Part shown: in pieces, positions 1 through 7,057 of the stretch | How positions within the stretch are numbered: the first letter of the stretch is position 1 | How the letters are laid out: each line of letters opens with the position of its first letter | Assembly: GCA_021816565.1 (NCBI GenBank) | Contig: JAKAXN010000133.1 | Span: 1-10,509 of the forward strand | Direction: 5' to 3' | DNA: 10,509 bases | DNA from: Actinomycetes bacterium | GTDB taxonomy: Bacteria > Actinomycetota > Acidimicrobiia > Acidimicrobiales > Palsa-688 | Notes under the pieces: model-generated | Told to the model about the DNA's origin: nothing | The model's database searches: none | The model's input: the letters and a program-made list of their open reading frames with translations, nothing else | Made by a program: the position numbers and the translations under genes

Positions 1-1
1 C

Positions 2-649
2 CGGCTGTGGGTCCAGGAGCGCCTCGGCCACGCCCGGCGGGCCGCCGACCTCCTGGACCGCAAGCGGCAGATCCTGCGGGTGGAGGAGCAGCAGGCCCGC
101 CTCTCGCGCGACCGGGCCGGGGCTGATTGGGTCCAGGCGGGGCACCGGGCCGCCGGCGCGGCGCTGCGGGCCGAGGCCCTGGCCGGGGCCTGGGCCGTGA
201 CGGCGGCGTCCCACCCGGTGCAGGGCCGGGCCACGATCGAGGTGGACGAGCAGGAGACAGCCGGTGTGGTCCACCCGGCCGGGGCCCGGCTGCAGCTGCC
301 GGGCCTGACCGGCGTGCAGTCCGCGGCCGCCGGGCCGGCCGTCTCCGAGGCCGCGGAGGCCCACGCCGGGGCTCTCGGGGCGGCGGCCCGGCTGGCGGTG
401 GCGGAATCCGCCCTCAGCCGGCTGCGGGCCGAGCGGTCCATCACCGAGCGCCGGCAGCGGGCGGTGGCCCGGGTGCGGATCCCGGCTCTCGAGGAAGAGC
501 TCAGGCTGCTGGACGAGCGGCTGGAGGAGCTGGAGCGCCAGGACCAGGTGGTCGTGCGGTGGGTGGCCGGCCGCAAGGAGGCCGGAGAGCCGGGGACGAC
601 CTTCGGCTCTGACCCCGGCCCGGGCTCGGGCGCGACGGTCGGCCCATGA
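2..649 (+). CDS. ntpD: V/A-type ATP synthase subunit D, 5'-truncated
   Basis: Central-stalk (rotor shaft) subunit of a V/A-type ATPase, which couples catalytic-head rotation to ion movement through the membrane ring. The frame is open from base 2, giving 215 residues; the family is usually about 200-220, so only a few N-terminal residues are missing. The visible N-terminus (RLWVQERLGHARRAADLLD, then KRQIL) matches the first long helix of the family. The C-terminal helix has the family pattern around residues 155-190 (ITERRQRAVARVRIPALEEE, then LDERLEELER), equivalent to the RRVNALE..IP.LE region of known D subunits. The middle is Ala-rich and poorly conserved, and the last ~25 residues are a Gly/Pro-rich tail. 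An internal GTG at 80 is not the start, because homology continues upstream of it. The stop overlaps the next start by 4 bases. The other V-ATPase genes presumably lie to the left. Family call confident from both termini, not checked by search. Confidence 0.82.
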   Translation, partial: RLWVQERLGHARRAADLLDRKRQILRVEEQQARLSRDRAGADWVQAGHRAAGAALRAEALAGAWAVTAASHPVQGRATIEVDEQETAGVVHPAGARLQLPGLTGVQSAAAGPAVSEAAEAHAGALGAAARLAVAESALSRLRAERSITERRQRAVARVRIPALEEELRLLDERLEELERQDQVVVRWVAGRKEAGEPGTTFGSDPGPGSGATVGP

Positions 650-1578
650 CGCAGACCGCGCCGGCCGACACGGGGTTGATCAGGAGCGTGTCCCTGCCCG
701 GGCGGCGGCGCCTGCTCATCCGCCGGGAGGGTCCCGACGACGCCCCCGACGTCATGGCGCTCTACGACCGGATGCCGGCCGAGGAGCTGTACTGCCGGTT
801 CTTCACCGCCCGGAGGCCCCCCGACCTGTTCGTGGAGCGCATGACCCGGGTGCACGAGCGGGGCGGGGCGGCGCTGGTGGCGGTCCTGAGCGGCGGGCGG
901 GGCCGGTCGGTGCTGGTCGGGGAGGCCAGCTACGAGCTGCTCGGCAACGGCGACGGGGAGCTGGGCATAGCGGTCGACCGGACGGCCAGGGGCTGGCTGG
1001 GACCGTTCCTCCTCGACGCCATCCTCGAGCAGGCGGCAGCCCGGGGCGTACCCAACATCGAGGCCGAGGTCCTGATGTCCAACCGGCGGATGCTCGCCGT
1101 GCTGCGGGCCCGGGGATTCGTGGTCGTCGAGCACTTCCTGTCGCCCGCCACTCTCCGGGTGGCGGTGGCCACCGCCGCCGGCGGCGTGCCCTCCTGGGCC
1201 GGCCGTCGGGGCCAGCCCCGCGTGCTGGTCGAGATCCCGGGCGGGCAGTGGCAGCGGGCGGACGCCATCAGCAGGCGGGGATTCCAGGTGCTGGCCTGCC
1301 CCGGTCCCGATCGCGGAGGCCCGCCGTGCGGTCCGCTCACCGGCCACCGCTGCCCGCTGGCCGCCGGCGCCGACGTCATCGTCGACGCCCAACCGGGCGA
1401 CCTCGGTGAGCTGCTCCTCGCGGCCCACCGTCGCCTGCACCCCGACGCCGCGCTGTGCGCGACCGGACCCGATGCCGGGTCCCGGGTGGGGGCGGGCCGG
1501 GCCACGGCGGTGCTGCCGACCGACGACGACGAAACGGCCCGGCTGCTCGCGGCCCTGGCCGGTACGGGGCAGGAGTGA
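646..1578 (+). CDS. GNAT-family N-acetyltransferase with cysteine-containing C-terminal extension
   Basis: 310 residues. Residues ~20-175 form a GNAT domain: start [20 protein letters not shown], a YCRFF segment (49-53) resembling the S-x-x-RYxRFF signature of Pat-type protein acetyltransferases, strand ELGIAVDR (105-112), the acetyl-CoA loop region [16 protein letters not shown] (115-130, not a perfect R-x-x-G-x-G/A) and the late helix/strand [19 protein letters not shown] (146-164). Residues ~190-305 are a separate domain with cysteines at 218, 228 and 236 (ACPGP...PCGP...RCPL), followed by GADVIVDA; I cannot assign it. ATG 646 overlaps the preceding stop as ATGA, suggesting translational coupling to the ATPase gene. 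The gene ends 68 bases before an AcsA-type synthetase that carries the lysine motif Pat enzymes acetylate, so it may modify that enzyme. Substrate is inference; the GNAT fold is well supported. Confidence 0.8.
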   Translation: MTQTAPADTGLIRSVSLPGRRRLLIRREGPDDAPDVMALYDRMPAEELYCRFFTARRPPDLFVERMTRVHERGGAALVAVLSGGRGRSVLVGEASYELLGNGDGELGIAVDRTARGWLGPFLLDAILEQAAARGVPNIEAEVLMSNRRMLAVLRARGFVVVEHFLSPATLRVAVATAAGGVPSWAGRRGQPRVLVEIPGGQWQRADAISRRGFQVLACPGPDRGGPPCGPLTGHRCPLAAGADVIVDAQPGDLGELLLAAHRRLHPDAALCATGPDAGSRVGAGRATAVLPTDDDETARLLAALAGTGQE

Positions 1579-1632
1579 CCTTGGCCCCTGACCCGGGCGG
1601 CGGGGCCCTCCCTAGCGTGGCCACCACCCGGG

Positions 1633-1640
1633 AAGGAGGT
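1633..1640 (+). promoter_or_regulatory. Strong Shine-Dalgarno site for the acyl-CoA synthetase gene
   Basis: AAGGAGGT, essentially a perfect anti-16S complement, lies 6 bases before GTG 1647. It decides the start: the frame is open further upstream (an ATG at 1455 inside the GNAT gene), but only GTG 1647 has this spacing. The in-frame ATG at 1701 has no comparable site. Confidence 0.8.
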
Positions 1641-1646
1641 CCGCCC

Positions 1647-3401
1647 GTGCGCTGGAGGACCATCGAGAAGAGGCGACCCCCCACCGGGCCGCCCCCCAAC
1701 ATGGCCGACTACGACGAGGAGTGCCGGACCTTCTCGTGGGCCGGCGCCCGCCGGGACCTGGACGGCCTGCCGGGCGGCCGGGGCCTCAACATCGCCCACG
1801 AGGCGGTGGACCGCCACGCCCGGGGCGGGCGAGCCGACCGGACCGCCCTGGTGTGCGTGGCCCGGGACGGCTCCGTCGGGGAGGTGACCTTCGCCGAGCT
1901 GGCGGAGCGGTCCAACCGGGTGGCCAACGCCCTGCTCGGCCTCGGGGTGCGGCCCGGGGACACGGTGGCGGTCCTGGCCCCGCGTACCGCCGACCTGCAC
2001 GCCGCGGTAATGGGCGCTCTGAAGATGCGGGCGGTCGTGAGCCCCCTCTTCGCCGCCTTCGGGCCCGAGCCGATCCGCCAGAGGCTCGAGCTGGGGCGGG
2101 CCCGGGTGCTCGTCACCACCCGCTCCCTGTACCGCCACAAGGTCGGCCAGATCGTCGACCGGCTCCCGGACCTCGAGCACGTCGTGACCATCGGTAACGG
2201 CGGCCCGGTCCCGGCCGGCTCCGTCCCGCTGGACGGGCTCCTGGAGGCGGTGTCGCCGGAGTTCGAGATAGCCCCCACCGACCCCGGGGAGGTGGCCCTG
2301 CTGCACTTCACCAGCGGCACCACCGGCTTCCCCAAGGGGGCCCTGCACGTGCACGAGGCGGTGGTGGCCCACCACGCCACCGGGCGCCTGGCTCTGGACC
2401 TGCACGACGACGACGTGTACTGGTGCACGGCTGATCCGGGCTGGGTCACCGGGATGTCCTACGGGATCATCTCGCCGCTGGCCTGCGGCGTGACCAGCGT
2501 GGTCGACGAAGGCGACTTCGACGCGGACCGGTGGTACCAGGTCCTCGAGGAGCGGGCGGTGAGCGTCTGGTACACGTCGCCGACGGCACTGCGCATGCTC
2601 ATGAAGGCGGGAGGCGACCTGGCCCGCCACCACGATCTGAGCTCCCTGCGTTTCGTGGCCAGCGTCGGCGAGCCCCTCAACCCGGAGGTGGTGGTGTGGG
2701 CGGCCGACCGCCTGGGCGTCCCGGTGCACGACACCTGGTGGCAGACCGAGACCGGCGGGGTGATGATCTCCAACTACGCCAGCATGGACATAAGACCGGG
2801 GTCCATGGGCCGGCCCCTCCCGGGCGTGGAGGCCGCGGTCCTCGCGCGCGACGAGCGCGACCGGGTGGTCCTCGACGGCGAGGGCCGGGCGGTGGTGGCG
2901 GCCGACGGGCAGGAGGGGGAGCTGGCGCTGCGCCCCGGGTGGCCATCCATGTTCCGGGGGTACCTCGGCGAGGAGGAGCGCTACCGCCGCTGCTTCCGGG
3001 GCGGGTGGTACCTCACGGGGGACCTGGCCAAGCGGGACGCCGACGGATATTTCTGGTTCCTGGGCCGGGGCGACGACGTCATAAAGTCGGCCGGGCACCT
3101 CATCGGGCCCTTCGAGGTGGAATCCACCCTCCTCGAGCACCCGGCGGTGGCCGAGGCCGGGGTCGTCGGCCAGCCCGACCCGATCGCCGGTGAGGTGGTC
3201 CGGGCGTACGTCTCCCTGGTCCCCGGGCACGTGCCCTCCGACGAACTGCGCCTCGAGCTGATCGGCTTCGCCCGCCAGCGCCTCGGGGCCGCGGTCGCCC
3301 CGCGCGACATCCGGTTCCGCCAGGACCTGCCCCACACCGAGAGCGGCAAGATCGTGCGGCGGGCCCTGCGGGAGCAGCCGGACCCGGAGCCGGCCCGGTG
3401 A
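1647..3401 (+). CDS. acsA: AcsA-type acetyl-CoA (short-chain acyl-CoA) synthetase, ANL superfamily
   Basis: Cytoplasmic enzyme converting acetate (or a short acid), ATP and CoA to acyl-CoA, AMP and PPi through an acyl-adenylate. From GTG 1647 the product is 584 residues, close to Bacillus AcsA (about 572). ANL motifs run in order: phosphate loop [10 protein letters not shown] (222-231), [10 protein letters not shown] (264-273), [10 protein letters not shown] (362-371), where the tryptophan pair is typical of acetate-size pockets, YLTGDL (455-460), GRGDDVIK (473-480), GPFEVES (487-493), and C-terminal [12 protein letters not shown] (561-572) with catalytic Lys568. That segment also fits the PX4GK motif recognised by Pat-type acetyltransferases, and a GNAT gene lies just upstream. 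In the A8 hinge region the residue before the GPFEVE box is Leu485 (SAGHLIGPF), where close AcsA proteins have Arg (SGERVGPF). The stop overlaps the E1 alpha start (GTGA). Substrate could be propionate or another short acid; the fold is very sure, acetate is likely. Confidence 0.92.
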   Translation: MRWRTIEKRRPPTGPPPNMADYDEECRTFSWAGARRDLDGLPGGRGLNIAHEAVDRHARGGRADRTALVCVARDGSVGEVTFAELAERSNRVANALLGLGVRPGDTVAVLAPRTADLHAAVMGALKMRAVVSPLFAAFGPEPIRQRLELGRARVLVTTRSLYRHKVGQIVDRLPDLEHVVTIGNGGPVPAGSVPLDGLLEAVSPEFEIAPTDPGEVALLHFTSGTTGFPKGALHVHEAVVAHHATGRLALDLHDDDVYWCTADPGWVTGMSYGIISPLACGVTSVVDEGDFDADRWYQVLEERAVSVWYTSPTALRMLMKAGGDLARHHDLSSLRFVASVGEPLNPEVVVWAADRLGVPVHDTWWQTETGGVMISNYASMDIRPGSMGRPLPGVEAAVLARDERDRVVLDGEGRAVVAADGQEGELALRPGWPSMFRGYLGEEERYRRCFRGGWYLTGDLAKRDADGYFWFLGRGDDVIKSAGHLIGPFEVESTLLEHPAVAEAGVVGQPDPIAGEVVRAYVSLVPGHVPSDELRLELIGFARQRLGAAVAPRDIRFRQDLPHTESGKIVRRALREQPDPEPAR

Positions 3402-4438
3402 GCACCGCCGGCGCTCCTCCCGGCCCGGCGACCAGCCGGCCGTCGGCCCCGGAGCGGGCCGACGGCCCCCACCTGGTCCACCTTCTCACCCAGATGCTGA
3501 GGATCCGCCGGTTCGAGGAGCGCTGCGTCGAGCTCTACAGCGGCAGCAGCATCCGGGGCTTTTTGCACCTGGGGATCGGCGAGGAGGCCTGCGCCGTGGG
3601 GGTGATGGAGGCGTTGACCCCTGAGGACGCCGTCGTGTCCACCTACCGTGAGCACGGCCATGCGCTGGCCCGGGGCATGACCATGCGGTCGGCCATGGCC
3701 GAGCTGGAGGGCAAGGTGGAGGGGTGCAGCCGGGGCCGGGGTGGTTCCATGCACCTGTTCGACGCGGCCACCCGCTTCTACGGCGGCAACGCCATCGTGG
3801 GCGGCGGGATCCCGCTGGCCGTGGGGCTGGCCCTGGCCGACCGGATGACCGGCCGGAACCGGGTGACGGCGTGCTTCTTCGGCGACGGGGCGGTGGCCGA
3901 GGGGGAGTTCCACGAGTCCATGAACCTGGCGGCCCTGTGGCAGCTGCCGGTCCTGTTCTGCTGCGAGAACAACCTCTACGCCATGGGCACGGCCCTGGCC
4001 CGCACGGAGTCCGAGACCGATCTGTCCCTCAAGGCCGCCAGCTACCGGGTCTCCTCCTGGGAGGTCGACGGCATGGATGTGACGGCGGTGGAGCAGGCCA
4101 CCCGGCGGGCGTGCGAGAGCATCCGCTCCGGCGGAGGCCCCCACTTCCTGGAGCTGCGCACCTACCGCTACCGGGCCCACTCCATGTACGACCCCGACCG
4201 TTACCGCGACAAGGCCGAGGTGGAGCACTGGAAGCACCTCGACCCGATCGCCGCTTTGTCATCAACCCTGACAGCAGACGGGCTGCTGGGAGACGACGAA
4301 CTGCAGCGCATCGAGGAGGAGACGGCCCGGGAGATCGACGACGCCGTGGCCTTCGCCGAGGCCGGGACCCTGGAGCCGGTCAGCGAGATGGGCCGGTTCG
4401 TGCTCTCCGACCGCTCGGCGGGAGGCGACGGCCCGTGA
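3398..4438 (+). CDS. pdhA: Thiamine-diphosphate 2-oxo acid dehydrogenase E1 alpha, pyruvate dehydrogenase type
   Basis: Alpha subunit of the heterotetrameric E1 that decarboxylates a 2-oxo acid and reductively acylates the E2 lipoyl group. 346 residues, normal for the family. Visible features: N-terminal [15 protein letters not shown] (33-47), [11 protein letters not shown] (83-93), the RGRGGSMHL active-site loop (112-120), the thiamine-diphosphate motif from [15 protein letters not shown] (162-176) to ENN (190-192), and [14 protein letters not shown] (257-270), the conserved loop facing the active site. The first ~25 residues are a Pro/Ala-rich extension of no known role. GTG 3398 is chosen because it overlaps the previous stop as GTGA, with GGAG 8 bases upstream. 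The E1 beta gene follows with another GTGA overlap. Substrate is probably pyruvate, but acetoin dehydrogenase and branched-chain E1 alphas share these motifs, so the symbol is tentative. Confidence 0.9.
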   Translation: MSTAGAPPGPATSRPSAPERADGPHLVHLLTQMLRIRRFEERCVELYSGSSIRGFLHLGIGEEACAVGVMEALTPEDAVVSTYREHGHALARGMTMRSAMAELEGKVEGCSRGRGGSMHLFDAATRFYGGNAIVGGGIPLAVGLALADRMTGRNRVTACFFGDGAVAEGEFHESMNLAALWQLPVLFCCENNLYAMGTALARTESETDLSLKAASYRVSSWEVDGMDVTAVEQATRRACESIRSGGGPHFLELRTYRYRAHSMYDPDRYRDKAEVEHWKHLDPIAALSSTLTADGLLGDDELQRIEEETAREIDDAVAFAEAGTLEPVSEMGRFVLSDRSAGGDGP

Positions 4439-5409
4439 CCAGGATGTCCTACCGGGAGGCCCTCAGGGAGGCCATGCGCGACGCCATGCGCCGGGACGAG
4501 CGGGTGTTCCTCATGGGCGAGGACGTCGGCCGCTACGGGGGCTGCTTCGCCGTCAGCCTGGGGCTGCTCGAGGAGTTCGGCCCGGACCGGGTGCGGGACA
4601 CGCCCCTGTCGGAGTCGGCGTTCGTGGGCGCCGGGATCGGGGCCGCCCTCGGCGGCATGCGGCCCATCGTGGAGATCATGACGGTCAACTTCAGCCTGCT
4701 GGCCCTCGACCAGATCGTCAACAACGCGGCGGCGCTGCTCTACATGTCGGGGGGCCAGTTCAACGTCCCCCTGGTGATCCGGACCAGCACCGGCGGGGGC
4801 CGCCAGGTGGGCGCCCAGCACTCGCACAGCCTGGAGGGCTGGTTCGCCCACGTGCCGGGGATCAAGGTGGTGTTCCCGGCCACGGTGGGCGACGCCCGCA
4901 ACATGCTGTGGACCGCCCTGCAGGACCCCGACCCGGTGATCGTGTTCGAGCACGCGTCCCTGTACAACATGCAGGGGGAGCTCGACGACGACGCCGGACC
5001 GGCCGACATATCGACCGCGGCGGTCCGCCGGCCGGGCGAGGACCTGACCATCGTCGCTTTCGGCGGCACCGTCGGGGTGGCCATGGGCGCGGCTGAGGAG
5101 CTGGCCGGTGACGGCGTGGACGCCGAGGTGATCGACCTGCGCAGTCTGCGGCCGCTCGACGACGCCACCTTCGTGGCCTCGGCGGCGAGAACCCACCGGG
5201 CCCTGGTGGTGGACGAGGGGTGGCGGACCGGGAGCCTGGCCGCGGAGGTCTCGGCCCGCATCACCGAGCAGGCGTTCTACGACCTCGACGCCCCGGTCGG
5301 GCGGGTCTGCAGCGCCGAGGTGCCCATGCCCTACGCCAAGCATCTGGAGGACGCCGCCCTCCCCCGGGTCGACCGGGTGGTGGCCGCGGCCCGGGCCCTG
5401 GGGGCTTGA
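4435..5409 (+). CDS. pdhB: 2-oxo acid dehydrogenase E1 beta, pyruvate dehydrogenase type
   Basis: Beta subunit of the alpha2beta2 E1. From GTG 4435 the product is 324 residues, the usual length. Seen in order: [10 protein letters not shown] (5-14), [12 protein letters not shown] (25-36), DTPLSESAF (55-63) with Glu60 at the position that activates the thiamine ring, [20 protein letters not shown] (122-141), the transketolase-C part [10 protein letters not shown] (204-213), [12 protein letters not shown] (231-242) and [10 protein letters not shown] (258-267), and C-terminal [10 protein letters not shown] (296-305). FEHASLYN (171-178) resembles the FEHVLLYN of cyanobacterial/plastid pyruvate dehydrogenase beta more than acetoin dehydrogenase, favouring pyruvate. 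GTG 4435 overlaps the E1 alpha stop (GTGA) and has GGAGG 9 bases upstream; ATG 4444 is a possible alternative three codons later. One base separates the stop from the E2 start. Confidence 0.9.
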   Translation: MTRMSYREALREAMRDAMRRDERVFLMGEDVGRYGGCFAVSLGLLEEFGPDRVRDTPLSESAFVGAGIGAALGGMRPIVEIMTVNFSLLALDQIVNNAAALLYMSGGQFNVPLVIRTSTGGGRQVGAQHSHSLEGWFAHVPGIKVVFPATVGDARNMLWTALQDPDPVIVFEHASLYNMQGELDDDAGPADISTAAVRRPGEDLTIVAFGGTVGVAMGAAEELAGDGVDAEVIDLRSLRPLDDATFVASAARTHRALVVDEGWRTGSLAAEVSARITEQAFYDLDAPVGRVCSAEVPMPYAKHLEDAALPRVDRVVAAARALGA

Positions 5410-5410
5410 G

Positions 5411-6805
5411 GTGGGACAGTTCAAGATGCCGTCACTCGGCGCGGACATGGAGTCGGGGACGGTCACCAGGTGGCTGGTGGGGCCCGGCGACGAGGTGCGG
5501 CGCGGCGACGTGGTGGCGGTGGTCGACACGGAGAAGTCGACCATCGAGGTGGAGGTCTTCGAGAGCGGGGTCATCGAACAGCTGCTGGTGGCAGAAGGCA
5601 CGGAGGTCCCCGTCGGCACCCCCCTGGCCAGCATCGCCGCCGCGCCCGGCCCGGCCCCGGTGGCCGCCGCTCCGGCTCCGGTGGCAGTCTCTCCGGCCCC
5701 GGCGACGGTGGCCGCCGCTCCGGCTCCGGTGGCCCCCGCGCGGGCGGCGGGGGGCCCGGCGCTGGTGGTGTCACCGGTGGTCCGCCGGTTGGCCGGCGCT
5801 CTGGGGGTCGACCCGACCGCCGTGAAGGGCAGCGGCGCCGGGGGCCGGGTGACCCGCCACGACGTGGAGGCGGCCGCCGCCCGACCGGCGCCGGTCCGGG
5901 GCGGGAGCCGCCCGTTCGTGCGGTCGTCGCCCCGGGCCCGCCGGCTGGCCACCGACCGGGGCGTGGACCTGGCCGCCGTCTCGGGCACCGGACCGGGCGG
6001 TGCGGTCACGGCCACCGACGTGGAATGCGCCACCGGCCCGACCCGGCCCGGCCCGGCTGCGCCCCCCGGGGACCGGGCCGCCGCCGGCCCGACCCGGCCC
6101 GACGACCGCAGCCGGGAGGGCCGCGCCCAACCGGCTGACCGGCAGGCGGCCATGCGGCGGGCCATCGGGGCACTGATGGCCCGGTCCAAGCGGGAGATAC
6201 CGCACTACTACCTGAGCGCCACCGCCGACATGAGCGCGGCAGGGGCCTGGCTGAGCGAGGTCAACTCGGCCCGGCCGGCCCCCACCCGGCTGATCATGCC
6301 GGTACTGCTCATCCGGGCGGTGGCCCGGGCCGCCCTGGTGGTGCCTGAGATGAACGGGATCGTGGCCGACGACGCCTTCGTACCCAGCCCCTCGGTCCAT
6401 GTCGGGGTGGCCGTCTCCCTCCGCCAGGGCGGCCTGGTGGCCCCGGCGATCCACGACGCCGACCGGCTGACGCTCGACGAGCTGATGGCGGCCCTGCGGG
6501 ACCTGGTCACCCGGGCCCGGGCCGGCCGGCTGCGCAGCTCCGAGATGAGTGACCCCACCATCACCGTCACCAACCTCGGGGATCTCGGGGTGGAGTCGGT
6601 GTTCGGGGTCATCTACCCCCCGCAGGTGGCCCTGGTCGGCTTCGGTCGGGTCATGGAGAGGCCCTGGGCCGAGGGCGGCATGCTGGGCGTCCGGCCCTGC
6701 ACCACGGTCACCCTCTCCGCCGACCACCGGGCGTCGGACGGGCACCGCGGCGGACGCTTCCTCGCCGAGATAGTCGAGTTGCTGAAGCACCCGGAGGACC
6801 TATGA
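5411..6805 (+). CDS. pdhC: 2-oxo acid dehydrogenase E2 (lipoyl acyltransferase) with two apparent subunit-binding domains
   Basis: Core of the complex: takes the acyl group from E1 on a swinging lipoyl arm and passes it to CoA. 464 residues. Lipoyl domain 1-75 with lipoylation Lys42 in VVDTEKSTIEVEVF; Ala/Pro linker 76-115; a peripheral subunit-binding domain at ~118-155 (SPVVRRLAGALGVDPTAVKG, then SGAGGRVTRHDVEAA); a second at ~168-205 (SSPRARRLATDRGVDLAAVS, then GTGPGGAVTATDVE); Pro/Arg-rich linker 206-243; catalytic domain 244-464 with the acetyltransferase motif DHRASDG, His439 and Asp443. One subunit-binding domain is the norm, so the second is unusual. GTG 5411 gives a complete lipoyl domain and follows a run of five G at 5400-5404. 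The stop overlaps the carrier-protein start as ATGA. No E3 gene is adjacent. Acetyl is the likely acyl group, given the E1 type; other short acyl groups are possible. Confidence 0.92.
   Translation: MGQFKMPSLGADMESGTVTRWLVGPGDEVRRGDVVAVVDTEKSTIEVEVFESGVIEQLLVAEGTEVPVGTPLASIAAAPGPAPVAAAPAPVAVSPAPATVAAAPAPVAPARAAGGPALVVSPVVRRLAGALGVDPTAVKGSGAGGRVTRHDVEAAAARPAPVRGGSRPFVRSSPRARRLATDRGVDLAAVSGTGPGGAVTATDVECATGPTRPGPAAPPGDRAAAGPTRPDDRSREGRAQPADRQAAMRRAIGALMARSKREIPHYYLSATADMSAAGAWLSEVNSARPAPTRLIMPVLLIRAVARAALVVPEMNGIVADDAFVPSPSVHVGVAVSLRQGGLVAPAIHDADRLTLDELMAALRDLVTRARAGRLRSSEMSDPTITVTNLGDLGVESVFGVIYPPQVALVGFGRVMERPWAEGGMLGVRPCTTVTLSADHRASDGHRGGRFLAEIVELLKHPEDL
5659..5733 (+). repeat. Direct repeat pair in the E2 Ala/Pro linker
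   Basis: A 27-base sequence occurs exactly twice, at 5659-5685 and 5707-5733, offset by 48 bases (16 codons), and encodes V-A-A-A-P-A-P-V twice. It lies in the flexible linker after the lipoyl domain. In-frame duplication is a common way such linkers change length; no regulatory meaning is seen. Confidence 0.85.
6033..6101 (+). repeat. Short direct repeat in the second E2 linker
   Basis: An 18-base sequence occurs at 6033-6050 and again at 6084-6101, 51 bases (17 codons) apart, encoding the repeated peptide G-P-T-R-P. It lies between the second subunit-binding domain and the catalytic domain, and is probably linker expansion. Confidence 0.7.
6793..6797 (+). promoter_or_regulatory. Ribosome binding site of the acyl carrier protein gene
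   Basis: GGAGG within the last E2 codons, 4 bases before ATG 6802. It supports the ATG as the true start and suggests the carrier protein is efficiently translated as part of the operon. Confidence 0.65.
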
Positions 6806-7044
6806 CCCACGACGACGCCCTGGAGCTGGTTCGAACCGCCATCCGCGAGGTCGCCCCCGAGGCGGACCTGGGCCGGATCGAACCCGACGAGACCATGCAG
6901 GAGGCCCTCGACATGGACTCGATCGACTTTCTGAACTTCGTGATCGGCCTGCACCAGCGCACCGGCCTGGAGATCCCCGAGCGGGACTACCCCGAGCTGG
7001 CCACCCTGGAGGGGTGCCTGGAGTACCTGGAGGCCAGGGCCTGA
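6802..7044 (+). CDS. Acyl carrier protein (phosphopantetheine-binding)
   Basis: 80-residue acidic helical protein of carrier-protein size. The attachment site is Ser40 in ALDMDSIDFLNFV (35-47), a D-S-I version of the usual D-S-L motif. The helix IDFLNFVIGLHQRTGLEIPE, ending just before DYPEL, matches helices II-III of stand-alone carrier proteins. After 4'-phosphopantetheine transfer it should carry an acyl thioester. Its start overlaps the E2 stop (ATGA) and it has its own GGAGG, so it is the last gene of the synthetase-E1-E2 operon. No ketosynthase, malonyltransferase or phosphopantetheinyl transferase is nearby, so ordinary fatty-acid synthesis is not the obvious role. It may receive an acyl group from the synthetase or from the E2 complex; that is inference. 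Family call is strong; partner unknown. Confidence 0.88.
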   Translation: MTHDDALELVRTAIREVAPEADLGRIEPDETMQEALDMDSIDFLNFVIGLHQRTGLEIPERDYPELATLEGCLEYLEARA

Positions 7045-7057
7045 GCACCGGAGCGCT

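Noticed and set aside
1583..1607. Inverted repeat GGCCCC / GGGGCC with a 13-base loop between the GNAT and synthetase genes
   Set aside because: Six base pairs in very GC-rich DNA are expected by chance and no T-tract follows, so I do not call a terminator. No convincing promoter was seen in this 68-base gap either.
1455..1646. Upstream extension of the synthetase to ATG 1455
   Set aside because: The extra residues lie in the GNAT gene in another frame and have no homology; the near-perfect ribosome site before GTG 1647 fixes the start.
930..3335. Open frame of 801 codons on the minus strand
   Set aside because: It lies opposite the GNAT and synthetase genes, which carry full family motifs. 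Its translation is His/Gly/Pro/Val-rich with no motif, as expected for an antisense frame in GC-rich DNA.
2981..4237. Open frame of 418 codons on the minus strand
   Set aside because: Antisense to the synthetase and E1 alpha; no recognisable domain.
3724..4434. Possible upstream extension of E1 beta through the E1 alpha gene
   Set aside because: The frame is open, but this part is an out-of-frame Arg/Gly/Pro shadow of E1 alpha. E1 beta homology begins at [10 protein letters not shown] right after GTG 4435, giving the normal family length.
5641..5740. Alternating Ala/Pro-coding repeats considered as a tandem-repeat or recombination site
   Set aside because: Only two in-frame copies inside a protein linker that is expected to be Ala/Pro-rich; listed as a simple repeat only.
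4201..6189. Open frame of 662 codons on the minus strand
   Set aside because: Antisense to E1 beta and E2; low-complexity translation, no family resemblance, and the plus-strand genes are unambiguous.
3398..6805. Acetoin dehydrogenase (acoABC) as the identity of the E1/E2 genes
   Set aside because: There is no acoR, acoX or acetoin reductase gene nearby, and the E1 beta FEHASLYN segment fits pyruvate dehydrogenase better. It is not excluded, only less likely.
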